From contig CAVXUA010000012.1 in assembly GCA_963764825.1 (NCBI GenBank), positions 62,001-126,000 of the forward strand: DNA of 64,000 nucleotides, given 5' to 3'. Shown here one piece after another: positions 35,875 to 45,406 of this stretch (the first letter of the stretch is position 1; the number at the start of each line of letters is the position of its first letter). The notes under the pieces were generated by a model, which saw only the letters and a list, made by a program, of their open reading frames with translations, searched no databases and had not been told where the DNA came from. The stretch comes from JAZGGS01 sp963764825 (GTDB taxonomy: Bacteria > Bacteroidota > Ignavibacteria > Ignavibacteriales > Ignavibacteriaceae). The position numbers and the translations under genes are program-made.

Positions 35875-37413
35875 TTAATGTTTCCAGAGTTCTCTATCTA
35901 AGCTGCGATATTGGATGGCTTCGCTAACATGCTGGGGTAAAATGTTTTCAGATTGTTCTAAATCTGCAATTGTTCTGCTAACTTTAAGAATTCTATCGTA
36001 AGCCCGTGCAGAAAGACCTAATTTTGTCATCGCCATTTTTAATAATTCTTCTCCGGCAGAATCTAATTTACAGTATTTTCTAACTTCTTTTGAGCCCATA
36101 TCTCCATTATTAAAGATATACCCAATTTCTTCAAATCTTTTAATTTGAATCTGCCTGGCATTTATCACTCTTTCTCTAACATTTTCAGATGATTCGCCGG
36201 AAGAAACAGTTGCTAATTCCTTATACTTAACCGAGGGAACTTCAATATGAATATCAATCCGGTCTAGCAGCGGACCTGAAATTTTTGCCATATAACGCTG
36301 GATAGAAGGAGGTGCGCATGTGCATTCTTTATTCGGATCAGTAAAATAACCACAAGGACAAGGATTCATTGCTGCAGCTAACATAAAATTTGCTGGAAAT
36401 TCGAGCGAAAGTTTTGAACGGCTAACAGTTACTTTTGAATCTTCAAGTGGTTGTCTTAAAACTTCTAAAACATTTTTTTTGAATTCTGGTAATTCATCCA
36501 AAAAAAGAACTCCGTAATGAGCAAATGAAACTTCACCGGGACGTGGAAAAGAACCACCTCCAACCAATGCTGCATCCGAAACTGTATGATGTGGAGAGCG
36601 AAATGGTCTTTCTGTTATTAACGCTGTATTTTTCGGTAAAATTCCTGCTATGGAATGGATCTTTGTTGTTTCAAGCGCTTCATCAAATGTCATTGGGGGC
36701 AGAATTGACGGAAAACGTTTTGCAAGCATCGTTTTACCGGATCCGGGAGGACCTATCATTAAAATATTATGTGCACCTGCGGCAGCTACTTCGAGTGCGC
36801 GTTTCACATTTTCCTGTCCCTTAACATCAGAAAAATCGAGATGGTACTTGTTAATATTTGAAAATATTTTATTCCTATCCGATTTTATACTTTCTTTTTC
36901 AATATCACCATTTAGCAGATCTACAACTTCTTTTAAATTTTCCATACCGTAAACATCAATTCCACTAACAATTGAAGCTTCGAGGGAAGAATCTTTAGGA
37001 AGAATAATTTGCTTAATTCCTTTTTTCCTTGCTTCAACAGTAATTGGCAGCGCACCTTTAACAGGGCGCAATTTTCCGTCAAGCGATAGTTCGCCAAGAA
37101 ATACTTTATCATCCAGGGAATGGTTTTTTATTATTCCATGAGCAGAAAGCAGCCCAATAGCAATCGGTAAATCGAATGAACTCCCCTCTTTTTTAATATC
37201 TGCGGGTGCAAGATTAACCGTAATCTTTTGCGGCTTGAATTCGTAACCACTGTTTTTTATAGCCGTGTTCACTCTTTCGCGGCTTTCTTTAACTGCGTTA
37301 TCCGGCAAACCAACAATAATAAAACCTGGTATCTGTTTTTCAACATTCGTTTCCACATCTACCAGGTAAGCATCAATTCCGTATGTAGCACTTGAATTTA
37401 TTTTGGAAAGCAT
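35875..37413 (-). CDS. comM: YifB/ComM-family Mg-chelatase-like AAA+ ATPase
   Basis: 512 residues. The N-terminal Lon-protease/S5-like domain (GLPDNAVKESRERV, KITVNLAPADIKKEGSSFDLPIA) is followed by an AAA+ module with Walker A GPPGSGKT near residue 222 and Walker B LFLDELPEF. Four cysteines in PCPCGYF and ECTC lie in the usual zinc-like insert, and the C-terminal Mg-chelatase helical domain ends RDYRSLDRELW-like. ComM acts as a branch-migration helicase during natural transformation in studied species. The frame is intact. It starts at ATG 37411-37413. Confidence 0.93.
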   Translation of the reverse strand: MLSKINSSATYGIDAYLVDVETNVEKQIPGFIIVGLPDNAVKESRERVNTAIKNSGYEFKPQKITVNLAPADIKKEGSSFDLPIAIGLLSAHGIIKNHSLDDKVFLGELSLDGKLRPVKGALPITVEARKKGIKQIILPKDSSLEASIVSGIDVYGMENLKEVVDLLNGDIEKESIKSDRNKIFSNINKYHLDFSDVKGQENVKRALEVAAAGAHNILMIGPPGSGKTMLAKRFPSILPPMTFDEALETTKIHSIAGILPKNTALITERPFRSPHHTVSDAALVGGGSFPRPGEVSFAHYGVLFLDELPEFKKNVLEVLRQPLEDSKVTVSRSKLSLEFPANFMLAAAMNPCPCGYFTDPNKECTCAPPSIQRYMAKISGPLLDRIDIHIEVPSVKYKELATVSSGESSENVRERVINARQIQIKRFEEIGYIFNNGDMGSKEVRKYCKLDSAGEELLKMAMTKLGLSARAYDRILKVSRTIADLEQSENILPQHVSEAIQYRSLDRELWKH

Positions 37414-37485
37414 AAACCCTCGTTTTTCCCCTTCGAATATAATTAAAATATATGATTAAGACAGTGGAGCCAATAGTGAAAGGTA

Positions 37486-39165
37486 CTACTTTGCTAGGAT
37501 CATTTTTCTTGTTTGAGTAAACTGAGGGGTGGAAACTTTGTATAGATAAATTCCAGATGGCAATTCACTTCCATCAAATTCAAACTTATAAACTCCGCTG
37601 GAAAGAAAACCATGATGAAGAATATCTACTTCATTTCCTGTAAGATTATAAACAACTACTTCAACTTCTGCATCCTGCAAAATTTCAAACTCTATTATCG
37701 TAGCCGGATTAAAAGGGTTTGGATAATTCTGCCCTAGAATTATATCTTCCATTACACCCTGCCCAATTTTTACAAGTGAGGAATAAACCATTGTTCCATC
37801 AGTGTTAACCTGTTTAACCCTGTAAAAAACAACTCCAGTGTTTATGCTTCTTTCAGCAAGGTAGGAATATTTTTTTTCTTCATTCTTTTCCGCATCCGTC
37901 CTGTAAAGTTCAATATACCCGCCCTGGTCTTCGGATGATTCGATGACATAATACGATGCGCTGTTAACATCGCCCCCGCTCCATTCAAGTTCGTAAAAAT
38001 TATTAAGAACTCTTAAATTTATTTCCGGTGCTTCGGCAAACAACGGTGCATTCGATCGTGCAAAATTTATGTTATCGTAAGTAATAAAATTATCTGCGCC
38101 GGCAATTAAGGAATTAACATCATCAAAGTTTATTTGAAAAAGTAAATCAGAACTATCTGAGTTAAAGTTTTTGTAGCTGCGAAATTTAAAAATATTTTCA
38201 ACTGACTCGTTAAGGTTTAAAAAACGGAATTGTTCAATGTAAAAAGTTGATTCACTATTTTTATTACCAAATTCAAATTGATAATCATTTGGGCTAAAGA
38301 CAATAGGGAGTGCAATTGTAGAGAACTTAATTCCGTTACAATAAAAATTTGCCACTCCTTCAGATTCAAGAAAAACCAATGAGATATGATGCCATGATTC
38401 TGCTGATAAAAAGTGCGGCATCAGGTTTGACTGTTCATGGTAATCTGATTTAGCTGAAAGAATTTGAAATTTATTTGTAAATAAACTGTACACAACTTTG
38501 TTTGTCTTTACATTTTTAATAGATAAGAATTCAATCCTTGGATTATTTATCTTTAGCCAAAAATCTGCATACAAATTATTTTTTACTTTCTGCACAACCG
38601 GCAAGGTAACACTTGATGAAAAACCAAAACTTAAAGACTGGGCAGAGATTGATGAGACTTCGTATAACAAAAGATTAACTTTATAGATATTTTCCTTTTC
38701 AGATTGAATAGATGATTCGCTACTGTGCAAATAACCTAAAACAATATCACCACTTTTAATTAAGCCTTTCAGTTCAAGCGAAGCACTTTCAACATTAAAA
38801 GAATTGAAAGTCATCACTACCTGGAAGAAATCTTCGTCAATAAGTTGCGCAGCCGAAAAATCAATAACACATTTTATTATTTTCAAACCCGGTTCAGCTG
38901 CCGAAATGTATTTAAAATTAACCAGGCTTGTTTTATCGGCTGTTCTAAGCTCTATTTTTTTTAATTGAATTCCGTTAGAAGAATTTAATTCAAGCTCCAG
39001 CAAATCTGCATCTGCTAATCCTTTAGAAGTTACAATTGATACTTCGAACGATTTACCTTCAGGAATAAATTCCGGAAATCCGAGTTTGAAATTATCTGTA
39101 ACCATCTGGCTGTGGCTAAGTATGAAAAAGCCAGCTACCAATATTATGTAAATAACTCTGAGCAT
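37486..39165 (-). CDS. Exported LamG-like protein with T9SS sorting domain
   Basis: About 559 residues from the ATG at 39163-39165, which opens a clean signal peptide (MLRVIYIILVAGFFILSHSQ). A longer in-frame start would hide it. The middle shows a concanavalin/LamG-like pattern (WHHISLVFLESEGVANFYCNG). A fibronectin-like stretch (LRVLNNFYELEWSGGDVNS) follows. The C-terminus is a type A T9SS sorting domain (LGQNYPNPFNPATII, GNEVDILHHGFLSSG, and KMILAK at the end). It is probably secreted and surface-attached. Ligand and function are unknown. The frame is intact. Confidence 0.85.
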   Translation of the reverse strand: MLRVIYIILVAGFFILSHSQMVTDNFKLGFPEFIPEGKSFEVSIVTSKGLADADLLELELNSSNGIQLKKIELRTADKTSLVNFKYISAAEPGLKIIKCVIDFSAAQLIDEDFFQVVMTFNSFNVESASLELKGLIKSGDIVLGYLHSSESSIQSEKENIYKVNLLLYEVSSISAQSLSFGFSSSVTLPVVQKVKNNLYADFWLKINNPRIEFLSIKNVKTNKVVYSLFTNKFQILSAKSDYHEQSNLMPHFLSAESWHHISLVFLESEGVANFYCNGIKFSTIALPIVFSPNDYQFEFGNKNSESTFYIEQFRFLNLNESVENIFKFRSYKNFNSDSSDLLFQINFDDVNSLIAGADNFITYDNINFARSNAPLFAEAPEINLRVLNNFYELEWSGGDVNSASYYVIESSEDQGGYIELYRTDAEKNEEKKYSYLAERSINTGVVFYRVKQVNTDGTMVYSSLVKIGQGVMEDIILGQNYPNPFNPATIIEFEILQDAEVEVVVYNLTGNEVDILHHGFLSSGVYKFEFDGSELPSGIYLYKVSTPQFTQTRKMILAK

Positions 39166-39401
39166 TTGTTTCGAAATAAAGCGAATTAATTTGAAATGTT
39201 CAACAAGGACATGTTTGAAGATATGGTTATAATGTTCAAATATTGAGCAAAAATAAACCATTTTGCTAGTTTATATAGTTTTTAGAAGAATTTTTACTTT
39301 TGCTGTAAGTGGTTGTTTTTTAACACTTTCTAAAATGTTTTTTTTAAGATTAGTTTAAAGATAATCAATAAATTTTAGTGTAAAATTTTTAATGGAGATA
39401 A

Positions 39402-40637
39402 TCAGGCAGCAACATATGAAGTTAAAATAACCTTCGAGAGTTTCTTTTCATCAAGCAGTTCGTTAGCAATTGATGCTATATCATCAACTGTAACAGAGTC
39501 AATTTTTTTTAGAGAGTCATCGAGTGAAACTACCCGGTTAAAATATAAAAATGAATTTGCAATCCTTATCATCCGGTTGGTTGTGCTCTCTAAGCTAAGA
39601 AGCATACCACCTTTAATATATTCTTTTACCCGGTTCAATTCCTTTTCAGTTATTTTCTTCTCTTTCATTTTTAGAAATTCCTTAACAACAATTTCCATAA
39701 CTCTTTCCGCTTGTTTACTATTAGTAGAGAAGTAAACACCAAAAGTAGAAACATCCTGGTAAGAATTAAGAAAAGAATTTATCTGGTAAGTTATACCAAG
39801 TTTTTCTCTTACTGCCTGGAACAATCGCGAGCTGCTTCCTTCGCCTAACATAGTGGATAGTATTTTAACTTGTGTTCTCTTTTTATTTTTAAGTCCAATT
39901 GTAGAGCGCCCTATTATTGAATGAACCTGCTGGAAGTCCTTTTCAATAACCAGATCGTTTATATTTTTACGATAGAATTTTTCCCTGCTTAGTTCGCTGC
40001 CTGGTTTATGTTTGCGAATATTTTTTTCTGCAAGTTTTACCAACTCACTATGTTTAACAGCACCCGATGCAACAATAAGCAGGTTTCCGGTAATGTAATT
40101 ATTCCTGTGATATTTTTGCAGCTCGCCGGAATTGAATTTATTTATGTTTCCTTCAGTTCCTATAATAGGGTAACTTAAAGGGTTCCCACTAAAAATAACT
40201 TCTTCAAACTTATCAAAAATTAATTCTTCAGGATTATCATGAATATCTCTCAACTCATCAATAACAACCCCTGCTTCTTTTTTTATGTGGCTCTCCCTGA
40301 ATAGAGGATTTTGTATCATATCAGAAAGAATGCCGAAAGTTCTACTCAAATTTTTAGTTAAGCCGCGCGAGTAGTAACAGGTATGCTCTTTTGATGTGAA
40401 GGCATTTAAGTATCCACCATAAGATTCTATCCCTTCAGAAATTCTCCTTGCAGATCTTTTTTTTGTTCCTTTAAAAAGCATATGCTCTATAAAGTGGGAT
40501 ATGCCGTTATTATTAAGGTTTTCATCCCTTGTACCAACGTTAAACCAAAATCCTAATGAAAACGATTTAACATGAGGAATAAATTCTGAGATTATTGTCG
40601 TACCGTTGCTAAGCTTTGTTACCGAATATTTTTCCAA
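39402..40637 (-). CDS. M16 family metallopeptidase
   Basis: 411 residues. The inverted zinc motif HFIEHMLFKGT (HxxEH) and a downstream acidic ligand region (NPEELIFDKFEEV) mark an active pitrilysin/processing-peptidase-type protein. A second, non-catalytic M16 repeat starts near residue 200 (GLKNKKRTQVKILSTMLGEGSSSRLFQAVREKLG). There is no signal peptide, so it is probably cytoplasmic. The start appears to be TTG (40635-40637). It lies downstream of the aminotransferase on the same strand. Confidence 0.93.
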   Translation of the reverse strand: MEKYSVTKLSNGTTIISEFIPHVKSFSLGFWFNVGTRDENLNNNGISHFIEHMLFKGTKKRSARRISEGIESYGGYLNAFTSKEHTCYYSRGLTKNLSRTFGILSDMIQNPLFRESHIKKEAGVVIDELRDIHDNPEELIFDKFEEVIFSGNPLSYPIIGTEGNINKFNSGELQKYHRNNYITGNLLIVASGAVKHSELVKLAEKNIRKHKPGSELSREKFYRKNINDLVIEKDFQQVHSIIGRSTIGLKNKKRTQVKILSTMLGEGSSSRLFQAVREKLGITYQINSFLNSYQDVSTFGVYFSTNSKQAERVMEIVVKEFLKMKEKKITEKELNRVKEYIKGGMLLSLESTTNRMIRIANSFLYFNRVVSLDDSLKKIDSVTVDDIASIANELLDEKKLSKVILTSYVAA

Positions 40638-40795
40638 ACTAAAGTAAACCTTTATTAAAATGAAGGAAGCAAATATAGAGATGATAGGTTAGTCAAACAA
40701 GATCAAGAATTGTGAATACGTTGAGACAGATTGAGATAATCTATTATAGATGATTTCAATGATCTTATCAAGTATTTACAAATTTTCTGTTGAAA

Positions 40796-42026
40796 TTAAT
40801 TAGCTTCTGCTTTTTCAGGAAATTTTTGAAGATATTTATGATAAAAATCACCGATAGCGTTATAAGCTCTTTCGAGTATCTCTTCGTTTGGCAAAAATAC
40901 AACTCTAAAATGTTGTGTGCCGGGAACCTGCCCAAATCCAGTGCCTGGAACAACCACAACGCCCGTTTCTTTAATCAATTCTGCAACAAAATGGTTATCC
41001 GGTTGGTTCATATGTAAGTCTTGGAAAAGCATAAAATGCGCCTTCGGGTTTTACACAGGAAATGCCATCAATTGAGTTAAGTTTTTCAACTGTCATATCA
41101 CGTCTTAAAGTTAGTTTTTCTTTTGCCTCAATAAGATTTGACTGATCACCTTCAAGCGAAGGCTTTAATTCCATACTGCTCAGGATGATTTGCAGAAAGA
41201 CGTGCTCTTAATATTTTATTTATTGCTTCGATGTAATCGGATAAGAATTTCTTTTCTTCCGCTTACAATTCCCCATCCAATCCTAAAACCCGGAACCATA
41301 TAATTTTTTGATAATCCACCAAAAGTAATGCAGGAAACTTCTTTATTTAAAGAAGCTATTGAAACAAGTTTTTTATCATCAAATAAAAGTTTATCATAAA
41401 TTTCATCCGCAAAAATTACCAGATCATTTTCACCTGCAAGATCAACAATTTGCTGAAGGTTTTCCGTTGTGTAAAGTGATCCGGTTGGATTGTTTGGATT
41501 GATAAGAATTATTGCTTTTGTTTTATCATTTATTTTACTTTTTATATCTTCAATATCCGGCAGCCAGCCGTTTTCTTCATCAAGGTAATAAGGATTTTCA
41601 ATCGTTGCCAGCTTACTTTGAATTGCCGTATAAAGCGGATAGCCGGGAGTTGGAGTTAAAACATTTTCGCCGATTATTAACTAAAGCAGTTAGACAAATT
41701 TCAATTGCTTCACTTGCACCAGTTGTAACAAAAATATCGTGTACGTTGGTTATTCCTTTTCTTTCCGCTTCTCTTTCAATTGCATCTCTTGCTTCCTGTA
41801 TTCCTGAAGAAGGTGCGTAACCGTTATCATTGTTCATCATTGCGTCATAAGTTGCTTTTACAAGATGTTCCGGTGGAGAAAAATCATAAATATTCGGATC
41901 GCCTATATTCAAGTAAAGCATTTCTTTACCGGATTTTGCAACTTCATTTGCAAGTACAATAATATCTCTAACTGCGTAAGTGATCTTTTCAGTTCTAACA
42001 GCAGGAACAATTTTCTTGTGGCTCAT
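40796..42026 (-). CDS. Class I/II PLP-dependent aminotransferase (four frameshifts)
   Basis: An alanine/aspartate-type aminotransferase split into five frames. The segments read LYLNIGDPNIYDFSPPEHLVKA and FVTTGASEAIEICL, then GENVLTPTPGYPLYTAI, LINPNNPTGSLY and the PLP-lysine segment LSKNYMVPGFRIGWG. After those come LSDYIEAINKILRARLSANHPEQY, KPSLEGDQSNLIEAKEKLTLRRD, CVKPEGAFYAFPRL and VVVPGTGFGQVPGTQHFRVVF. Shifts lie near 41675, 41250, 41165 and 41010. Repaired length is about 408 residues. The density of breaks is the highest per kilobase among the cytosolic genes, so decay cannot be excluded, though the sequence between breaks is well conserved. The amino-acid specificity cannot be read. 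Confidence 0.85.
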
Positions 42027-42155
42027 TCTTTCCTCCGTATTTAAACTAATTGTTTAAAATCTGTAATATCAATAACAAATTTAACAGAATTAAGATTATA
42101 AAGCGATAGAGAAAGGAAGAAGGGTTAGTAAGTTTTGAAAAGTAATTGCTTAAAG

Positions 42156-42554
42156 TTAATTAATTTTTTGAAGAGTTGATTTACCAGGTTCAACAATGAT
42201 ACGGTATTTGATATTATTACTCCCCGAACATCCTAAATTACCTTCTTTTTCTACTCCTATTCCTTCAACAATAACTTTTTGCGACTGCGTTGAGAGCACA
42301 TTGTAAGTTCCATTATCATTCGTTTTTAACTGTGTAGCGATATCATAGCCAATAAAACTTTGTTCTCCACCACCGTATGTACTGGTTTTCTTGTAGTAGG
42401 CAAGCGCATCTGAAGCTAAGTTATTTAAGTCCAATATTACAGCGTCTCTATTTGACTGCACGGCTTTGCTTTGGAAATTATCAAGTCCTATAACTATTGC
42501 TATTCCTACAATAATAATTCCCAATACAATTAGTAGTATTTGTTGTGTTCCCAT
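42156..42554 (-). CDS. Pilin-like small exported protein
   Basis: 132 residues, not confidently assigned. A short MGTQQ leader is followed by one strongly hydrophobic helix (ILLIVLGIIIVGIAIVIGL), then an amphipathic helix (DAVILDLNNLASDALAYYKK), then a beta-rich tail. This layout resembles type IV pilin or pseudopilin proteins, but I see no prepilin peptidase site with the typical Gly-Phe-Thr-Leu-Ile-Glu start. It could equally be a simple membrane-anchored protein. It is isolated between the aminotransferase and a noncoding stretch. Confidence 0.5.
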   Translation of the reverse strand: MGTQQILLIVLGIIIVGIAIVIGLDNFQSKAVQSNRDAVILDLNNLASDALAYYKKTSTYGGGEQSFIGYDIATQLKTNDNGTYNVLSTQSQKVIVEGIGVEKEGNLGCSGSNNIKYRIIVEPGKSTLQKIN

Positions 42555-42706
42555 GTTTTATACCAGGTTCAATTACAGGTTTTCATTAAAAAAATTCAAA
42601 TTTATCTATTACCAATTTTATGTCATAAGCATTCTATAACCTGTTCTAAGTTATGAAATATTATTATTAATTGTGCTATTTCGGATAGATTTAGAAATGC
42701 ATTAAA

Positions 42707-42746
42707 CAAAAAAAAATCGATAGAAAAGATATACTTCACTATCGAC
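42707..42746 (-). terminator. Rho-independent terminator after the small membrane protein
   Basis: On the minus strand TCGATAG and CTATCGA form a 7-bp stem around a 15-base loop, and nine T follow. It is located about 45 bp beyond the stop codon of the small gene at 42790-42891 and has no other gene to serve on this strand. Confidence 0.65.
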
Positions 42747-42789
42747 CCACATTAAGAATTATTTAATTGAGTTAAAATCCAGGAATTTC

Positions 42790-42891
42790 TTATATCATAA
42801 TTATAAGAAATAAAATAACTGAAATTATTGTTGCAGCTAGAAAGAGAAGACTGAATGAGTCTCTAGCTTTCTCTTTGTATAATGTATTCAT
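42790..42891 (-). CDS. Possible 33-residue single-span membrane protein
   Basis: The 498-bp stretch between 42554 and 43053 has no ordinary gene. On the minus strand it holds an ATG frame of 33 codons: a charged N-terminus (MNTLYKEKARDSF), then a continuous hydrophobic helix of about 18 residues (LLFLAATIISVILFLIIM), then a stop. An AGGTAG sequence lies about nine bases before the ATG and a terminator follows the stop. The transcript-like layout favours a real gene, but the length is too short for certainty. The rest of the gap is AT-rich with nothing I recognise. Confidence 0.35.
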   Translation of the reverse strand: MNTLYKEKARDSFSLLFLAATIISVILFLIIMI

Positions 42892-43052
42892 TAACTACCT
42901 GAAACCCTCACCACTTTGCGGATAGAACAATTGGAGCACAAAATAATATTTGAATACATCAATGGCAATAGTGTGTAAGATTTAATTACATAAATTAATC
43001 ACTTTTTTATTGGGAGCACGCTTTTCAAGCAAAAATCAGCTAATAGAATTAA

Positions 43053-44447
43053 CTACTTACATTTCATCTTAAGTGTATAACTATAATGTGTTACTCCGTT
43101 ACCCGGCACATCCAGGTTTGTAGTTTCGCCATCTTTAAAAGTAAATTTAAGCACCCTATCTTCTTCAAGGGCAGGAAACGGTAGATTGGCAGGAATGTTT
43201 TGAGAATATCCAGGGCAAATTATATTAAACTGTCCCCCCTGGTCTGAATCGCTTATCTTTTTAATTTCTAAAGTTGCATCACCATCTTTTGAATAGACAA
43301 CTTTTCCTTTATAATTTACTTTGTAACTACTATTGCCTTGAAATTTGCACTCCTCGGCATTTCCTGTCCAGGTTGCATTAACTGTTCCATCGCCTTTTAC
43401 TGTTGGAGGATCTGCTTCCCAATTTATTGTGCAGGGGATTGTACCAGTTCCAATAGATTCTAATAAAAACCCTCCCATATAACTATGGGTCATTGTGTGG
43501 TTATAAACAATATTAAATTTATCAGCAGCTTCAATTTCGATTTCTATATCACCATCATCATCAAATTCCAATTTCTCAATCGAGTAGGGATAGCGAGCCC
43601 AAAACTCCATCCATACTTTATATTTACCCGGATCGCAATCGGCAGTAAACTTGGATTCAGCCTTACCTTCTTCATCTGTTCTTACTTTTTCCGGATTGAA
43701 TGATCCTCCATCTCCCTTAAGTGTAACATCCATATCTTTTGTAGGTACGCCATCACAATCGATTATTTTAATCTCTGCTTTTGTTGTTTCACCACCTTTA
43801 AGTTTTTCTTTTTCAAGTTTTAATTCGTTTATAGATCCCTCTCCAATTGCACTAACAACGATTTCTGGATCTTCATCTCTTTTTCTCTTTTCAAAATCCC
43901 TGATATGCTGCATAAGGGGCATAAGTTGTTGTGCAATGTTTTTACCATTCTGCGCACCGGAAATTGAAAAATCATACGTTGCTGTAGCTTCAACAACTAT
44001 CTCAGCTGTTTCATTAACTTCAATAAAAGCTCTTATTATATATACACCTGCGGAACTTCCCTTATTGATTGAACCAGAAACAAGGTATTGAAGTTCTGAA
44101 GACATATCTCTACCTGGATGAAAATATGAAGAAGATGTGCCTCCTACAGAGTAATTTTCCTCACCAAACTCGTTAATTAAAACCATTTGCCCATCATAAA
44201 AATTTAAACAACCTTTGCTAGGGTCCTGATTAAACAAAGCATCTAAAACTCCATCGCCAACCATTAACATATTCAGCCAATCTGCCTGATCCAATCCTGA
44301 ACCGGGTGGCGGGGCTGTTTTTTGCCATATATCAAATTCGAAAAATGCAAGATCCCGTTTTGGGCATTCCTGGCATTCCCATCCTTGTGGTAAGAGATTG
44401 TTTGAGTAAACAATTAATGCAATGAGTATTAATAATAAAGTTTTCAT
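43053..44447 (-). CDS. Secreted protein of unknown function with Ig-like domain
   Basis: 464 residues with a signal peptide (MKTLLLILIALIVYSNNLLPQ). I do not recognise the family. A Cys pair (CQEC) lies near the mature N-terminus. The centre has a bacterial Ig/invasin-like segment (GETTKAEIKIIDCDGVPTKDMDVTLKGDGGSF, then EEGKAESKFTADCDPGKYKV). The C-terminal third is beta-rich with scattered cysteines (CTINWEADPP, CKFQGNSS, CPGYSQ, KMKC) that could form disulfides in the periplasm or outside. It has no T9SS sorting domain, unlike most of its neighbours. It follows two OmpA-like genes on the same strand. The frame is intact. Confidence 0.7.
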   Translation of the reverse strand: MKTLLLILIALIVYSNNLLPQGWECQECPKRDLAFFEFDIWQKTAPPPGSGLDQADWLNMLMVGDGVLDALFNQDPSKGCLNFYDGQMVLINEFGEENYSVGGTSSSYFHPGRDMSSELQYLVSGSINKGSSAGVYIIRAFIEVNETAEIVVEATATYDFSISGAQNGKNIAQQLMPLMQHIRDFEKRKRDEDPEIVVSAIGEGSINELKLEKEKLKGGETTKAEIKIIDCDGVPTKDMDVTLKGDGGSFNPEKVRTDEEGKAESKFTADCDPGKYKVWMEFWARYPYSIEKLEFDDDGDIEIEIEAADKFNIVYNHTMTHSYMGGFLLESIGTGTIPCTINWEADPPTVKGDGTVNATWTGNAEECKFQGNSSYKVNYKGKVVYSKDGDATLEIKKISDSDQGGQFNIICPGYSQNIPANLPFPALEEDRVLKFTFKDGETTNLDVPGNGVTHYSYTLKMKCK

Positions 44448-44530
44448 ATTACTCTCGCCGTTTTCTGATAATTAAATTTATTTAAGCAAAAACTATTTTA
44501 TTTGTCTGAAAAAATCAAATTTAATTTCTC

Positions 44531-45357
44531 TTATTGTTCTACCAACTCAACTCTTCTATTAAGTTGTTTTCCTTCATCTGTTTTATTTGTACTTACAGGA
44601 CAAAGCGGACCAACTCCTTTACCAGCTAATCTTTTAGCAGATATGCCATAGTTCTTTACTAACTCATCTACTACAGCTTTAGCCCTGTTTTCTGAGAGTT
44701 CCATATTATGTTTCAAATCTCCCGTCATATCAGTATGCCCGATTACATAAAGATTAAGTTTACTTTTCATCTTTAACATTTCAGATATTGCTTTTAATGT
44801 TGGTGCAGATTCAGGTTTAATAGTGAAACTGTTTACATCAAAGTAAATTCCGTAAACAGTAACGTGTCCTGTTGTGCTTATATCATCCACCATAGCTTTA
44901 GGATCTGCTACAATTTCTTGTTCAACTCCACTACGTTCAATTATTGTTAAATGATACCACGTATCCGAAGTAGATACTGCAACCCAAATGTCTTGTCCAT
45001 TATTATTCACATGAAGGTAAGCGTTACTAGGAGTATATTCATAAGCAGTACCACCAATTTTTTTGACGGCATTTATATAATTTTTTGTTATTTTATACGG
45101 TGAAGTAGGAGTATCGGTCCCATATTTTATCTCAATCTTTTTCCCTTCGACCTGAATTTCTTCTAAGAATTACCCGCGCGTGAAGGAAATATTCAGAGCC
45201 GAATTCATCTACATTGTAATAAGTTATATAAAAACCTTCCATCCGATTGAAAAGTGGATGGTCTTTGCTGCCCTCAACATCCTGTGCGGGACAAATTGAT
45301 AGTTAGGAGTATAAACATCATCAAAACATATCCGGTTTTAAATTCATTTAAGTTCAT
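44531..45357 (-). CDS. OmpA-family protein, tandem paralogue (two frameshifts)
   Basis: The last 159 residues carry the peptidoglycan-binding OmpA domain (LNLYVIGHTDMTGDLKHNMELSENRAKAVVDEL and the final NRRVELVEQ). The N-terminal part lies in two other frames: a signal peptide from ATG 45355-45357, then DVEGSKDHPLFNRMEGFYITYYN, then EIQVEGKKIEIKYGTDTPTSPYK. Shifts are near 45281-45290 and 45165-45180. The repaired protein is collinear with the gene at 45407-46234. This arrangement of an unknown N-terminal domain starting GSKDHPLFNR resembles the DUF4892-OmpA proteins of other Gram-negatives. It is probably an outer-membrane/periplasmic peptidoglycan anchor. Confidence 0.82.
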
Positions 45358-45406
45358 TATTAATCTCTCAATTTAATATGATTCAAATAATACTTTAATA
45401 ATTTTT

